Source: Takakia lepidozioides (Eukaryota; Streptophyta; Takakiopsida; Takakiales; Takakiaceae). From it: a DNA stretch of 64,000 nt. The notes beneath the pieces were generated by a model. It searched no databases and was not told the DNA's origin. It saw only the letters and a list, made by a program, of their open reading frames with translations. A program made the position numbers and the translations under genes. Shown in pieces: positions 45,949-58,400 of this stretch; within the stretch, counting starts at the first letter, position 1; every line of letters begins with the position of its first letter. The stretch is from the NCBI GenBank assembly GCA_030704615.1, contig CM060732.1, positions 55,905,053-55,969,052 of the forward strand, in the 5' to 3' direction.

Positions 45949-48091
45949 ATGGCGATGGCAGCTTCATACATATTGACAGCGAACAGTTCTGCGGCGTTGG
46001 CCCCTGCCGTCAAGGACTCTTCAAACCTCTCCTCTAGAGCTGCATTCCCTTCCACATTGGTGCAAGTAGCTCCGCTTCGGCCAGCTAACTTAAACAACAG
46101 AGTTGTCGTTGCCAGAGCTAGTCTGCCAGAGGTAAGATGAACTGCTCCCAGGAAGCATGGGAATAAAGGGGAGCTTGGTCGCTTCCGCAATGTTGTCCAG
46201 ATTGATATTTATGCTTATCCTCGTACTAGTGGGACATGGAGATCTTTTGTAAGGCCTCCAATGTTGATATAAGGTGATGGCATCACCCAATCGCTTTTCT
46301 TGCTGTGTCTAGTGCTCAAGGTTAGAGATTTCAGCTCCTTTTTGTTGCACGGAGGAAGAGCTACATTCAGTGACTTCCATCAAAGAAGTCCCGAGTTTCG
46401 TGTCTATAGCACATTTCTCCATGCCAAGACGAAGTGCATTGTGCTCATGTCGGGTATTCGATCATTTGGCATTTACGTTTGCAGGAGCAAACGACAGTTC
46501 GGAGGAAAGTTTTGGCCGGCTTTCTGGCTGCTGGTGCTGCACTTGGTTTCTCTGGTCAGGCGTTCGCTGCAAACCCCGGTGGTGTGGTCAACGTTATATT
46601 TAAGGAGGCAGAAATTAAGAACAAAGCGTCTCCTCCCCGTGTTGGTGGGGCGGTCCAGGATGCCGGTCAGACAGCTCAAAAGTACGAAACCCCTCCCTTC
46701 CTCGCATTTACTAATGAGATACTGAGGATGTCGCTGAAGGAGGCAGACTTGGGTTCTATATCTTATGGTGTAAATCAACATGTTATATCTCTTCAAACAA
46801 CGGGAGGGAGTAGCCCCCGAGTTGCTCTTGGGGGTTGAAGTGACGCTAAGTTACTCTTGCTTTGGAAAGAGTCTTTCTTTTCTTTTCCCTTTTTTGTTTT
46901 TTGAAAGATGCAGAAAGATAGATCGAACGCTTGCAAAATCTCTTATGCGTCCTGCATGTGCTCGTGAGTTTAATGGCAGGGCTGGAAGTGGAGCTGTCAA
47001 CAGCCTGCAGGGTTCCACTAGCGGTGTTGTGGACAAAGCCAAGGCCAATGTGAACGAAACCAAGCGCAGGATTGATGGGATCTTCGGAAAGAACAAGGTT
47101 TGTTTGGTTTGTTGACTGAGAAGATAGTTAATCAGCAATTTGTTGATTTCCTGAAGACCCTCTAATATGCCGAGGGTGAGGTGACATCGAAGTTCTCTTT
47201 GTACTGTGCATGCATGATTTTAACCCGGCTTTTGCTGCAACACCTGCACGAGTGTCCATGACTTTTTTTGGCTAGCAACCTTGTACGTGTATAAGATTTT
47301 TTTCCATCACATCTACTGTGTCGTTTCTTCCATGGATTTCCAAGTAAAAGTTATTGGAAAAAGAGGAAAGTACTCATGTTTGTGTTAAACCTGCTGTAGG
47401 GCTTTGGGAATGTTGGGAAGGAAATAGCCAGCAATGTGGAAGACGCAACAGAGGGTGCGAAGAAGGGAGCAGAGAGTTTGTTTGATAAGGCAAAAGGCAA
47501 GACTGGAGAAATTGGCAATCTGGAAGATGCAGTTCAGAATGTAAAGAAGGGAGCTGGGAATCTGGTGGGAAAAACTCAAAGGTCTAGTGGGAAGAACATA
47601 GCCGACCAGGCCCAGAAGAAAGTGACCGAGGCCAGCAGCTCTGGCAAGGGACTTATTTCCAAAACCCAAAACAAGGCTAGTAGCGCTGGAATTGATGCAC
47701 AAGGTGCTGTAGATCAAGCTAAAACCGCAGCTGATGACGTTCAAGGAAAAGGGAAAAGTCTACTTGATTCCATCCAAAATGGAGTAGAGGTACGTATTAA
47801 TTCTTTGCGAGCTATTAGCTTACCGAAATACCCGCAGTGTAGCAGTGAGGTTGCCATCAGTGTGCAGTGTAGGTGAGAGGTAATATTTCTGTGAACAATA
47901 GAGAAAGTGCTGGCACTTTAGCACGCTTACAAATACATGGCGATGCAAACAGAAACGACTCCTTGTACACTATCTGTGTGGTGGAATCGCTTAAAGTGTG
48001 CCTGATTTTTCTGCAGAGTGCGAAGGACAATCTCCTCTCACGTGTCGATGAAGCCAAGAATGCTGCGAGTGACGTTGCAGGAAATTTTTGA
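45949..48091 (+). CDS. Chloroplast protein with Tat-type lumen signal and LEA-like repeats, five exons
   Basis: This encodes a 320-residue protein of unknown family. Exons are 45949-46131, 46485-46681, 46980-47097, 47400-47789 and 48017-48091, with GT...AG borders and consistent phases (0, 2, 0, 0). Residues 1-60 are Ala/Ser-rich and end VVVARASLPE, like a chloroplast transit peptide. Exon 2 then starts with a twin-arginine signal: VRRKVLAGFLAAGAALGF, then GQAFA, ending in an AxA cleavage site, so the mature protein should enter the thylakoid lumen by the Tat route. The mature part (about residues 84-320) is hydrophilic, rich in Lys, Ala, Gly and Gln, with amphipathic repeats such as EGAKKGAESLFDKAKGKTGE and VQNVKKGAGNLVGKTQ, resembling group-3 LEA stress proteins. 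No catalytic motif is visible. Function is inference only: protection or scaffolding in the lumen. Confidence 0.75.
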
Positions 48092-49149
48092 ACAGTAATT
48101 AAACCTCTCTTAATACCCGTCTCTGCTGAGGTTAGTGCAACTGTAGAGTTAGAAAATGTTCCGAATTTGTGGCATGGATAGGAGTGAAATCTCCAACGGA
48201 AGAAGTTCACTCACAAAGCGGTCTGCTGCCCACGAGTACGGGTACCTCTTGTAGACATAGTTACAACCAAAGTTTGATGGAGTTTCAGCAGCGAAAATGT
48301 ACAAACTGAAGTTCATTCCCTTCAAAAGGATCATATGGCCATTGAAGATGTAATCTGGATTCCGTTTTAACAGCGTAAGAATTACAATTGAGTAAGCAAG
48401 GTAAAGATCAATGTCATCGATAAGACGGTCGAATTGTCAATGCATTGAACACACAGAAAAACAATCACTGTTTCGAAGCCATCGTTCAGTATATTTTAGC
48501 TTTTATAATACACAAATATTTAATAATGAATAATTATTTTTTTATTTTTAATATTATAGATAATAGTATTTCTCTAGCAAAACTATTTCAAAGGCTGTGC
48601 TCACGCCAGCAAAATGAGTTTCGTTGGCGAAACCAAAAAAAGAAAAAATCAAAAAGATAGTTTTGATTGAGCACCCATTTTTCAAGGAAAAATAATAAAA
48701 AGACTTCAGTAAGATAATTTGGGCTCCGGGTTCTCCCATCATTCGTAAGATCAAATATAGATGACTCGTAACTTCATTTGGAAAGCGACATCGATCTCTA
48801 CTGACAAGAGGCCTGGTTAGTTGGGCTCAGCTCTCTTTAACCGTGTGAGAGTTCTGCCTCCATCATATCCCCTGCTGTTGCAGCTCAAGGCTTTTCTGAG
48901 AAGAGAATTGCTCTTGGCTGGATTGTGGTTCTTGGGAGTCTCCCTCCTCGCTGAACTGACTTCTTATCGCAGCCCGAGAGCTTTGCTCTTCCCCGCGAGA
49001 GATTCAACACTATGAAGGTTCTATATTCTGGTTTTTCAAAGCTCCTATTAAGCTCTTGCAATTCGACCCGACAGAGTGGTGTTGGATGAGTAAAAAACCA
49101 TGATCATTTCTTCGCCTATACTGTTAACCTGGGATACTCCTTGCTCGTG
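48092..49149. other. Intergenic DNA
   Basis: AT-rich DNA lies around 48480-48660. Nothing is recognised until the LINE fragment. Confidence 0.35.
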
Positions 49150-50178
49150 ACATGAAATGGTTGAGGAAGTGGGCTCACCTCTCGGAGCTACGAATCCTGT
49201 GGGAGCTTGTTTGGGCTGATGTATGGAAGAAGCATAGGCCTTCAAAAATTTATGGCCTTCTCTGGAAAATTGTCAACAGGCCCCGTTCCTGTTGGAGCAG
49301 CCTTCTCTGACCTGCAGTCTCAGTGTGCAGTTTGTTATCAGAATTGCTTGGAAGACATTGAGCATTGTTTTGTGCTCTGCCCCTTTGCGCAGGCTGCTTG
49401 GTCTCATGCTTTTACTCTCTGCTCTTACTGGAACTCTAATCTTTCCTACTCAACATCTGCTTTGCTGCTAAACGTCAAGGATGGTAACCTTTTTTGTTCA
49501 TGTCCGATCTGGGAAACACTCAGAGGCATTTCGTTGTGGCATATTTGGAAAATTAGATGCTCTGTTGTCTTTCAGAAGGTCATGCCCTGTTTGTAGAGGC
49601 TCTTATCTTGGCTCACTCAGACATGTTGTCTGAGGCCCGCAAATCCTGAATGACGTGGTGACAGCTCTTCCCAAATGTGGGAGCAGAATGGGATGCCAGC
49701 TCCTTGCTGCCTTCGACAGTACATGGGGAAAGGGTGGGGTGTTCTGCAGAAGAGTATCGGACTCGAGAGTTATCTGGGAAGAAAGCCTCCCATCTTGTTG
49801 GCAGCTCAATTAACGCAAGGATTTCACCGCTGGGAGCGAGGAGGTGGAGATCAATTGGGGACACCAGAAGCATAGTCTTATAAAAGGTAAATCGAAAGCT
49901 CAGCTTTCGTTCGATGCCCCCAAAAAGAGAAGGGGCAGCTCTTGATTAGGCTTTCTTGGTAGTTCCAGTAATGACCGTATCTCTGGTGCTTAGTTGCCTT
50001 TTGTCTTTGGTTCTTTCATCTATTTCGAGTTTGTTTTTAGTTACTTAAGTTCTTCAGAACTTATCGGGATTTTGGCTTCTTTGGTTATTTGTGCTTTCTT
50101 CCTCTTCTGGCTGCCATAGTTCTAGTTTTTATCAGGGCTACAATCCCCTTGTTGATCCTTTATATATATATATATAAA
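49150..50178 (+). mobile_element. LINE (non-LTR retrotransposon) 3' fragment with zinc-binding domain and tail
   Basis: The frame reading WADVWKKHRPSKIYGLLWK and then CAVCYQNCLEDIEHCFVLCP with AQAAW is the zinc-binding domain that follows the reverse transcriptase in plant L1-type LINEs. Frames change and stops occur, so it is dead. The downstream part (49900-50160) is U-rich, and CCCCTTGTTGATCC followed by a (TA)n tail is typical of plant LINE ends. The polymerase domain is missing: the fragment is 5' truncated. Confidence 0.75.
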
Positions 50179-50186
50179 AGAAAAAA

Positions 50187-50460
50187 GTAAGAACTTAATC
50201 CACACTAACCTCTGACAGGATGGTATGCCGGTTTCCGGCATGTCAAATCTTCCCCACCCTCTCTTGATAGTGATATAATAATGTTTGATGCCTCCCGAAG
50301 CGTAAAGGAAACATAAATTATGGAGTCTCTTCACCCCGAAGGATTACCACCTTCCGCTAGGAAGGTGGACACCTTTGTGACACCAATCGGTTGATTGAAC
50401 CCACAACCATTTTCGAGGTGGTATGTGCCAATAACCAGTGGGCTACAACTTGGTTGTCCT
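50187..50460 (-). mobile_element. tRNA-derived SINE, copy B
   Basis: Minus strand: A box TAGCCCACTGGTTAT (50445-50431), B box GGGTTCAATCA 43 bases on (50402-50391), perfect hairpin GCCGGAAACCGGC (50239-50227), and end TAAGTTCTTAC (50197-50187) followed by a (TA)n-rich tail. About 274 bases and uninterrupted, it is the best model of the family. Confidence 0.75.
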
Positions 50461-50794
50461 TGAGAGTGACATAGAACCGTATTTTCAAAACCACTTGAGA
50501 ACAAATATAGGGCGCAATTTATTTTTTTGAGGTAAATTTTAGAAATTTTTTACTTAGAAAATATGGTAAGGCAATATCATTTCACCCAATTTTTTAAGAA
50601 AAAAGGCAATAAAAAATCCAGAGTTTTACTTAAAAAGTTAATGTAATAAAGGGTTTTATCTACAATATAATGTATCCATCCTGGTGAAGTTTCTCATATT
50701 TCATCCAGCTCTAATCCATTAGGATGAAATCAGGTAGATGTCACCTGAAGTTCAAATATGATTCCAGTGAAACACAATAGGTTGACGTTGATAT
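50461..50794. other. AT-rich spacer
   Basis: Nothing coding is seen. The last four bases, ATAT, are repeated after the retrotransposon at 61783. Confidence 0.4.
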
Positions 50795-51151
50795 TGTCAA
50801 GTTAAATAAGCACAGTGTGAAACTAACTAGAATAAAGCTAGTTATTTGTATTTAACACTTGGATTTAAGTCAACTGTTAAATCAGATGTCAAGTTTAGTT
50901 TTGATACCTGAACCGTCTTATCTTCATGAGAGCGTCAGTCCGCAGCTCATCTCTCTCAAGTTGAGCCTGCGCGACCGAGCTCCTGCATGCGTTTAGAACT
51001 GAGTGTGTTTATGATGGGATGATAGGTTGTTGTGGGGTGGACTCTTCATAGCTTGGGGTGCTCCTGGCTCGACTATTATCTTAAAGAGTGATAGCGATGG
51101 ATTTCATGTTTCTTGTGTCAAGAGTGTGTTCTTTAGCTTTCTTATCACTCG
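50795..51151 (+). repeat. Partial LTR (3' part) at the left end
   Basis: TGTCAAGTTAAATAAGC to TTATCACTC matches 61339-61696 with roughly 17-18 differences. The first 87 bases of the full LTR are absent here. Confidence 0.88.
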
Positions 51152-53307
51152 AGAGAGATGAGGCTTGCATCTGTGAGTGCCAGAGGTGAGTTCAGTTTTA
51201 GCACTTGTGGTTTTTGTTTTAAAAGTGAGAGAAGCGATTTGTTGAAAGAAGGTGAGCAATGCTTGGAAGGGTGTGCAAGTGCAGGTGGGGTGAGACGATG
51301 CCATCTGTTTGCTTTTTGATGATTTGAGCCTATGAGGAGAGGCGGAGCTGCCGCTCTACTTGTGATCACCACTTAGCAACTTATGAACTCACGGGGGAAA
51401 ACAGCTTGCTGGGGTGCGGCTATAGACACTGTGCCGTCATTGGCATTCATGATTACGATTGTACAAGGCAGGGCCTGCGGGAGAAGTAGTTTGCTGCCAG
51501 ATGATGGGCAGGAATTACGTTGAAGACTTTGCAGTGTGATATCCTACGCAACTAACGGACTGAGGGCCAGGCAAAGCAATCAGTTTATGACGATCAGAGA
51601 TAACGACGGAGCATGTTGCCATCCCTCTGCCGTTCGGAGAGAAGGAAGAGGCAGCCTCTTTCACAAGATTCTTGGAGTTTGTGGGGCTCCCTTATCAAGT
51701 AATCAAAACCAGCAATGTGTTTCCTGCTAAAGTCTTTGATTGCAGTTCAGACTGGTAATCAATCAAGATAGAGCGAATGCGCGGCAGCTTCAATCAGTCA
51801 CGACGTTTCTTGCCTGAGGTTTATTTGCCACCAAGGCGGTCGGTGTGGATATGGAGGTGTCGGTTTGGCTGTGATCGGTCTGGATCCGGCTTTTCTCTTC
51901 ACGGGTGTGTGATTTGACAGAAAGCGATTTGCAGCAGATGTTTATCGGTTTCAGAGAAAGGAGGAACATATTATACAAGTCCGCTGCAATGAAGGAGTGT
52001 CTGAAACTTGCGAAAGATCAATGCAATTAATCTGACCGTCTCGGAGGTTATTGGTGTCAACCACAGGAAGGCGAACTAAAGGCACTTCAAGGACGAGAAT
52101 GGTGCTGAAAATGCATTCAACCTTTTCAAGGCTCCTGGAGTTCGAGAGAGGATGTGGAGTCACATGTAGTAGACACCTCCTGCGAATCAGAAATTGATGC
52201 AGTTGTAACAGCCCGCATCCACTCAACCATGACCCGGGCCCTCTTTCGTGCCATATTGCCAGAGTCTGGTGAAGATCCGGCACAGACCACAATGCATGAT
52301 TCTGACCGTACCTTCATTATGGGAAGCATTACTGACAGGTAGACGATGATGTTTGTTGCCAACGAGGAAGGGAAACTTCTTGCACTGCGCCAGATCTTCA
52401 ACCAGGTCTATGTGCTAAGCTCTTGTATCCCATGGTTGGGTGATTTGCACAAGTCAGAGCCATTGCAAGTGAGTCCGGAAGATAGGGCTCCCAATGCTCC
52501 AGATACAGACCTCTTTCCTTGCGGTGCAGACCAGTTTGCTGCAACTCCGCTGTAGCGTGAAGGATGGTAGAGAGGTTGCCATCTGCGAATCGTTGCATGC
52601 GAAATGCTGATGTGAGGATGAGAGGCGGACTAAAGAGATAAGTAGGAAATCGCAGCTTCACTGCTTCCCTGGAGATGCTTGCTCTAAGCCGAGTGTTGTG
52701 GTGTACTAGACTTCCAAGCATTCACTGGACATCCTGTGTGAGTGGAACCAGCTTGAACCTCGTGAGCCTGAAGGGGAGCGAGGGCGATTTCTGGTTTTGA
52801 GTGTTGTGTACGACAAAGAGTAGGTAGCCGTGAGGACTGAGCAGAACTAGGAGCTGGTAGGAGCTGACGGGCATCTCTGCTGCATGGCTTGGAGATTGAC
52901 GAGCATGCAAGCTGCTCATGTGCAACCCTTTGATCAGGTCTTTGATCGGCCAAATCGGCCAACACCCCGCACCACCTCCTTGTTCCTGCTTGCTCGCGCA
53001 GGCTTGGCCATCGCTGCCATCGTCTGCGTCCGTCTTGCCTCTCTCCCTTGAGCATACTGAGTGCGTGATTAATGTGAGGCCATTTCTTTCAGGACCAATT
53101 GGCCTTGCGGTTTATGAGTCCAAGGAATTCTTAGGGAACCAGGGAACAGGGAACCAAGACAAGTATTGAAAAAAAAACAAAAAAAATGACTCTGCTAAAA
53201 ATCTATGGAATTTTTAGAATGTGAGTGTGCCGTGAAAGATCCACAATTTTGTTTCTAGAACCTGTTCTGGTCTATATGAGAGGCAAATCTGTGGATGTCC
53301 TCTTTGT
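51152..53307 (+). other. Long non-coding leader of the methyltransferase element
   Basis: About 2.1 kb follow the left LTR piece without a recognisable gene. I could not identify a standard primer binding site after 51151. Confidence 0.45.
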
Positions 53308-53955
53308 ATGGCTGGAGGAAATGAGGACGTAATTGAAGGGCAGGTCTCTTCTCTTAGCCTGTGCACACAAGGGGACAGGATTTATGTTTCCCAAGGAACT
53401 CAGACTGATTTGAGTGGAGAACAGTTGGACGAGTTGATTGCATACTGGGAGTCAGGCATTAGCAGTAGACAACAGTCTGTTGTAGTTGGCGTTGAAGGCC
53501 TCAATATCGCTTTGGACAGTCAGAACTCTGTTGGAGCCAGCAGTTCTGCAGCTGTAAGTGAAATACCAAAGTGGGTGAAAGCTAGGCTTGGAACACAGCC
53601 AAAGACAGCCCCGGGTACCAAGGTGTTCAGCCACAAGGCCGTGGTGTACTGGAGTAGAGGAGTAGGAGCTACACAAGTTTGTGCAATAAGACAGTTGCAA
53701 AGACGGACACGCTCTGCACAAGAAACCACGAGAGGGGGTTCATTAGAAAGGACAAAGTTTGTTTGTTGAAGAGATGCAAGTCATTCGCCAATGAGGAACA
53801 CCCGCAACCGTCTCAAAGCTTTCGGTTGAGAGACTATCAGACCCTACCTTTGTTTTCTTTAGTGTTCAGTGAGCGGGAGATAGATGAGTATTGCTTTGTC
53901 TCTACCTGGCAGAAAGAGGAGGAGGGGTTGTTTGAGCGAGCTACTGTACTGTAGC
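53308..53955 (+). pseudogene. First ORF of the element, unrecognised
   Basis: A 153-codon frame starting MAGGNEDVIEGQ continues, after a frame change near 53750, as RDYQTLPLFSLVFSEREIDE, and further WQKEEEGLFERATVL. It reads like coding sequence and is probably the N-terminal part of gag or an extra ORF. No domain is recognised. Confidence 0.4.
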
Positions 53956-54779
53956 TTGGGACAAGGTTCGTGGCAGGTTTCTGGACATAGATATACCTCC
54001 TACACCTTATATGCAGGAGCGAGGCACTTTGAGAGAAGTCTGGCAGTTGATAGTATAGATCAGGATTAGATCTTGCTTGGTCGGGCTTCTATTCTTTCCC
54101 CCATCTCTGTACTATTTTCATTACCTTGTACTTGTAGTTGCCAAAGCCTCTTTGGTGGAGGCCAGTCAGTCTGGGGTTTGGGCTGGGATGGGGATATTCT
54201 GCAGGTCAGCACTGCAGATGGATTTTGGTGTGGGGGTGTTGATGTTTGATTTCTTGTGTTTGGATCCCCCCCAACACCTGCATGCTTGACTGTGCGCCAT
54301 GTTGGTTTTGTGTGGGCGCTTGCTTTCATAGGGATTAGGCCGGATTTGATCACCGGTCAATCCTAGAGATGCTGTCGATGATCGGTGGTGAGGCTGGAGT
54401 GATGACCAGCAAGACCACCAGTGTTTCTTCTATGGTGAGACTGGGTTGATGACAGCCAACCATATGAGTTCTTGCGGTGGATGCAGGTGCAGGTGCCCTG
54501 AGCCACTGGGATATGACCCTTTAAACTGCAACAGGTGCCCACCCGTGTCACTATTAGGATTAGTACTAGAGCCGTATAGTGTCAAGTGGGATCACGGAGT
54601 TACCCAAGGGTTTTGAGGGGAGTACGGATACAGGCAAGCAGTAATAACAGTGAGAGTGGGTTCACAAGACGAGATATTCGGTTCAGACCACCTCACCTCC
54701 ACCCTCAACTAGTGCAGAGTCAGACACGATTCGGAGGCTTCATCAATAGGGTGCAGTTTCATTCGCCATGTTGTGGGAC

Positions 54780-55760
54780 GACATGGAGGAGATGTATGGA
54801 GCTACAAGGGGCCTCGTAGGTACTCTGGAGCTGTGGGCACAATCGGTTGGATGACTTTATCCAGGAGTTCGACAGCTGGTGTGATTTGCAGCAGATGCGC
54901 AATCCACAGCTATTCACCCCATTCATGGCGTGGAAGAGACTATTCCAGCATTTGGAAGGCCCGCTTATGGACGATTACCACGAGTTCGGGCGAGGACATG
55001 AAGCAGAGATTGAGGAGTGGAGGATGTATTGTCACCTGACTACGTCTCCATTACTCGAGGCACGACGCGACCAGTAGTAGCTGCATCAGTACCAAATCTC
55101 CCACTGCCAGCACTAGTAGTGGAACAAGTAGTGCGGTACTTCTGCAGGTGGTACCAGTTCAAAAGTTGCTACTACTCCTCCTGCCACGACTACAACACAT
55201 GTGCCTAGATTCAACCCGGTGGTGGAGTTCTTCCAGGAGTTGCGGAGGAAATACCAAGGTGTATGGACAGAGAAGCTGCGAAGTTTGCAAGACTTCCAGC
55301 GCAAACCCAGTGAGAGCTGCGAGAGCGTACACTCGTATGAGGCGCTTGATAAGTGTGACCCAAGGGGTTACTGAAGCTCAGGCAATCCAGTTTTGGTATG
55401 GAATTGTTGGACAGGAGCTCAAGAGAAGGGTGCAGATGAACCCTCTTACAAGCAACCCAACCCACATTAGCAGATGTGTTTCTGCTGGCTGAACGGATTG
55501 AGCTCAACATGGTGGAGGAGCGAGTGTTACCATTGATTTGGCAAGGACATGCCTGCACAAGGCGCAGCTGCTAGCCACAGGCACAAGGGACTGCCCAACA
55601 GCGTGGTCAGGGGGGGCAAGGTTTCCCAACCCAATTTCATGGAGCTTACAGGGGACCTCAGGTACAAAGGCCCGTGGCATCTTTTGCAGGCCAAACAACC
55701 AGGGGTGATATGTTGGACATGTGGAGGAGGACCCCATGTCAAGAGAGATTGCAAGAGAGT
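54780..55760 (+). pseudogene. gag: Gag core and zinc knuckle of the element
   Basis: Frame 54847-55077 has FIQEFDSWCDLQQM...FMAWKRLFQHLEGPLMDDYH, a Ty3-type gag core. More gag-like sequence follows in other frames (RFNPVVEFFQELRRKY near 55210). CWTCGGGPHVKRDC (55711-55752) is a canonical CCHC knuckle. A second cysteine cluster, CGHCGKYGHEM, starts near 55808. Frameshifts separate the parts. Confidence 0.7.
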
Positions 55761-56749
55761 GCAAAAGGCGCGGCACAAGCACAGCCTGCACAGTTGCCAG
55801 TGTGGGCATTGTGGCAAGTATGGGCATGAGATGCCCAGTGTTATGACTTGCATCCTGAGTGCGCTCAGGCCAGTTCCAAGGGAACAATGGTGGCCGGGGC
55901 CGAGGTGGACCAGCCCAGAGAGGACGAGGTGGTCGGGCACGAGGTGTAGGCCAAGGGCAAGCTCAACATGGCCAAGGACGCGAAGGTTAGGGTTTGTTGA
56001 CCAAGGCATGGCCAAACGGCTTCAGCAGCTAGAGTGAGGCTCGCTGCCATGGCCACAGCTCAGGTGGTACCGGCTCCCAGCGGGGGATGGTCCACCTCCT
56101 GCGCCTGAGGGAGGAGATATGGGAGGCATAGGATTCATGTGCGGAGAAGCGCTACCACTAGAGCAGGTGGAGTCTGCTGCAGCGTGACTCGAGGAGCAGG
56201 AGCATCACGAGTTCCTGAGCCACGAGGTGCAGAGGTGGAATGGATCCACAAGCGTGGGGAGGCAAGCCGTCAGGCGAGGCTTCCTCAGTCATTCACATTG
56301 GCGGAGACTGTGTCGACGCCATCCATGGCACCTAGTTCTCGCCCGACTGTTACCAAGGCGGAGGTTACTGTACCATTGGGGAGAGCTACAAGTGCAGCAC
56401 TGACACCTGCTGCCAAGGCTAGTGCAGCCGGTGTATTATTGGGGGCAGCCACCTCTGTGTGTCAAGCCCCACTGTTTCTCGGCAACCATGATTGCGACAC
56501 CAGGGGTAAGACCAGCTGTAGTGTTCAGACTAGCAGCAAACACTCTGTGAGAGTGGGAGGTACTTCATCTTCTGCGGAGTTAGTAGTGGAAGGTGTAGTG
56601 CAGAGGGATCCTCGGATTTGAGGGTCAAGACTGCCACGGCTGCACCATGGCAGCTAGCCTTTGAGCGCGCCATGGTGACACCTGGAGTTGTCTTGTTAGA
56701 CAACCAGGATGGCATTTTCACTTTGAGTGCCTTTTAGTTTATATATAAG

Positions 56750-57080
56750 CTCTGGTGACCGGAAGAAGAGGCCAGTGAAAGAACCCTCAATTCCCAAGGT
56801 CACAGGCAAGAAGTACCGGCCACTTCGGGTCTTGTTGGACTCGGGAGCTCAGCCACTGATGTTGGGCAGAGCTGCTATTGCAGGTTTGGGCCTCATGGAG
56901 GCGGAATGGAGCCTTGTCCTTTCCAGATACAGACATCTTGGGAGGATCAGAGCAGGCTCGGGGCATGACACGGCATCAGTTAGCCATTAGACTGCAGCCG
57001 GATCATCCTAGAGATGGCTCGGTGATGCGAGCCAAGGCCATTGTGACAGACGCGGTCTCTACGATGTCATCGTTGGTGGG
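56750..57080 (+). pseudogene. Aspartic protease of the element
   Basis: KYRPLRVLLDSGAQPLMLGR carries the catalytic DSGA of retropepsins (LLDSGA). Its downstream half (MTRHQLAIRLQPDHP, AKAIVTDAVS) continues in another frame. Confidence 0.7.
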
Positions 57081-57543
57081 GTAGTGTGTTATACCCCATG
57101 GGCTTCACCTGGACTTCTGGGAGGAGTCAGCATACTAAGGCCTGGATGGCAGTCAGGGGATGGTCGCCGTGCACAGCTCCTGTGACATTCATGGGGTGTA
57201 TTGCGGCTGCCCAGCGGGGCAAGATGCCAACACTAGCCGCCTTTCAGCTGCAGTAGTTGGCCTGAAGAGTTGCTGGAAGGCAATGCCCATGCCGAGGATG
57301 TGCCGCCTCCAGCAGAGTAGGATGACATGCATGGTATGGCGGAGTTGCCTGCCATGGTTGCTCACATTCCATTGTGGGGTACGAGTAAGGAGTTGCAGCA
57401 GACTGCTGATGGACGGGTGCAACAAGCTGGGTAGAAAGCTTTCGTACCGTCAGGAGAGGAGGAGAGTGCGGTGATTGCACCAGGACCACCTCAGTTGTCT
57501 CCATTGGACACCACACCTATTGTGTGGCAGTGCCCGAATGAAG

Positions 57544-58400
57544 GACTTGTTTGGCGGGGGGATCAGCACTGGATTGGCTGCAGTGCTGTGTAGGCAGATG
57601 TACGAGTTCGACGTCCTGTATGTGGAGAGGGATGGGACGGACTGACGACGCGTCTCACTGCGCCATGTTGCTCAGATGGTGCAGCAGTACCCTGACTTGT
57701 TGCCGGTGTCTGCAGTTCGTGGATATCAGCAGGCCTTGCCAGTAGACATTTCGTTGCTGGGGGCGTAGGATTTGGAGCAAGTTGGCTCCATTGATCTGGT
57801 AGTGGCAGGTTGGCCCTGCCAATGCATTATCAGCCGGGCTGCATGGCAATGGATTGCGAGACTCGAGGACGGGTCTGTTTTGGGGAGATGGTGCGCATTT
57901 TGCGCCACTTGCAGCTTCATCAAGTGTATCTCCAGCATACATCTTGGAGAATGTGCCACTGATGGGTGATTCTCGGGCAGGGTGATGGCCAGTGTGCATC
58001 AAGTCCGGTCGTGGCTTAGCGTCAGCAGTGTTGCTGGATGCAGCTGCAGTGGGGTCACAAGCTCATCGTCCACGGCTTTGGTGGACTAACTTGATGCCAC
58101 CCCCACTGCTCAAGCGTGCATTTGATGGGGTGCAGCGGCCAGCACACCTCACCGTGGATGGCATTTTGGACACAGGGAGGCAGTCTCAACGTGTGAGACA
58201 CGCTGACCGTTCGCCTTTGGCCGTGGTCAACAGGGGTGGGTCAACACGAGCAGCATTACCTACACTGCTCAGACTTCCCAGGATCCAATGCTTTTCGGGA
58301 TGGTGGACCTGGCCTCCTGTGGGATGCTCAGTTGCAGCAGTTAGTGGAGCCTAATGCCGACGAGCGAGAGCGGGCTATGGGGTTTTCCACTGGGACCACG
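57544..58400 (+). pseudogene. Cytosine-5 DNA methyltransferase domain inside the retrotransposon
   Basis: Across shifting frames the hallmark motifs appear in canonical order. Motif I is DLFGGGISTGLAAVL (57544-57588), the AdoMet loop. Motif II-like VLYVERD follows. Motif IV is DLVVAGWPCQ with the catalytic PCQ cysteine (57814-57822). Motif VI is AYILENVP with ENV at 57947-57955. Motif VIII is VGSQAHRPRLWW with QxxRxR at 58058-58075. Motif IX-like RVRHADRSPLAVVNR lies near 58195, and motif X, NADERERAMGF, near 58353. The order I to X is unlike plant DRM enzymes, which are permuted. About 285 residues would be a compact catalytic domain. Frameshifts or stops (for example TGA at 57649, TGA near 57968) make this copy inactive. 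Its place, between protease and reverse transcriptase, suggests it was part of the element's polyprotein. Confidence 0.85.

Noticed and set aside
57772-57969. Separate small gene
   Set aside because: It is one frame of the decayed methyltransferase (motif IV) and continues in other frames.
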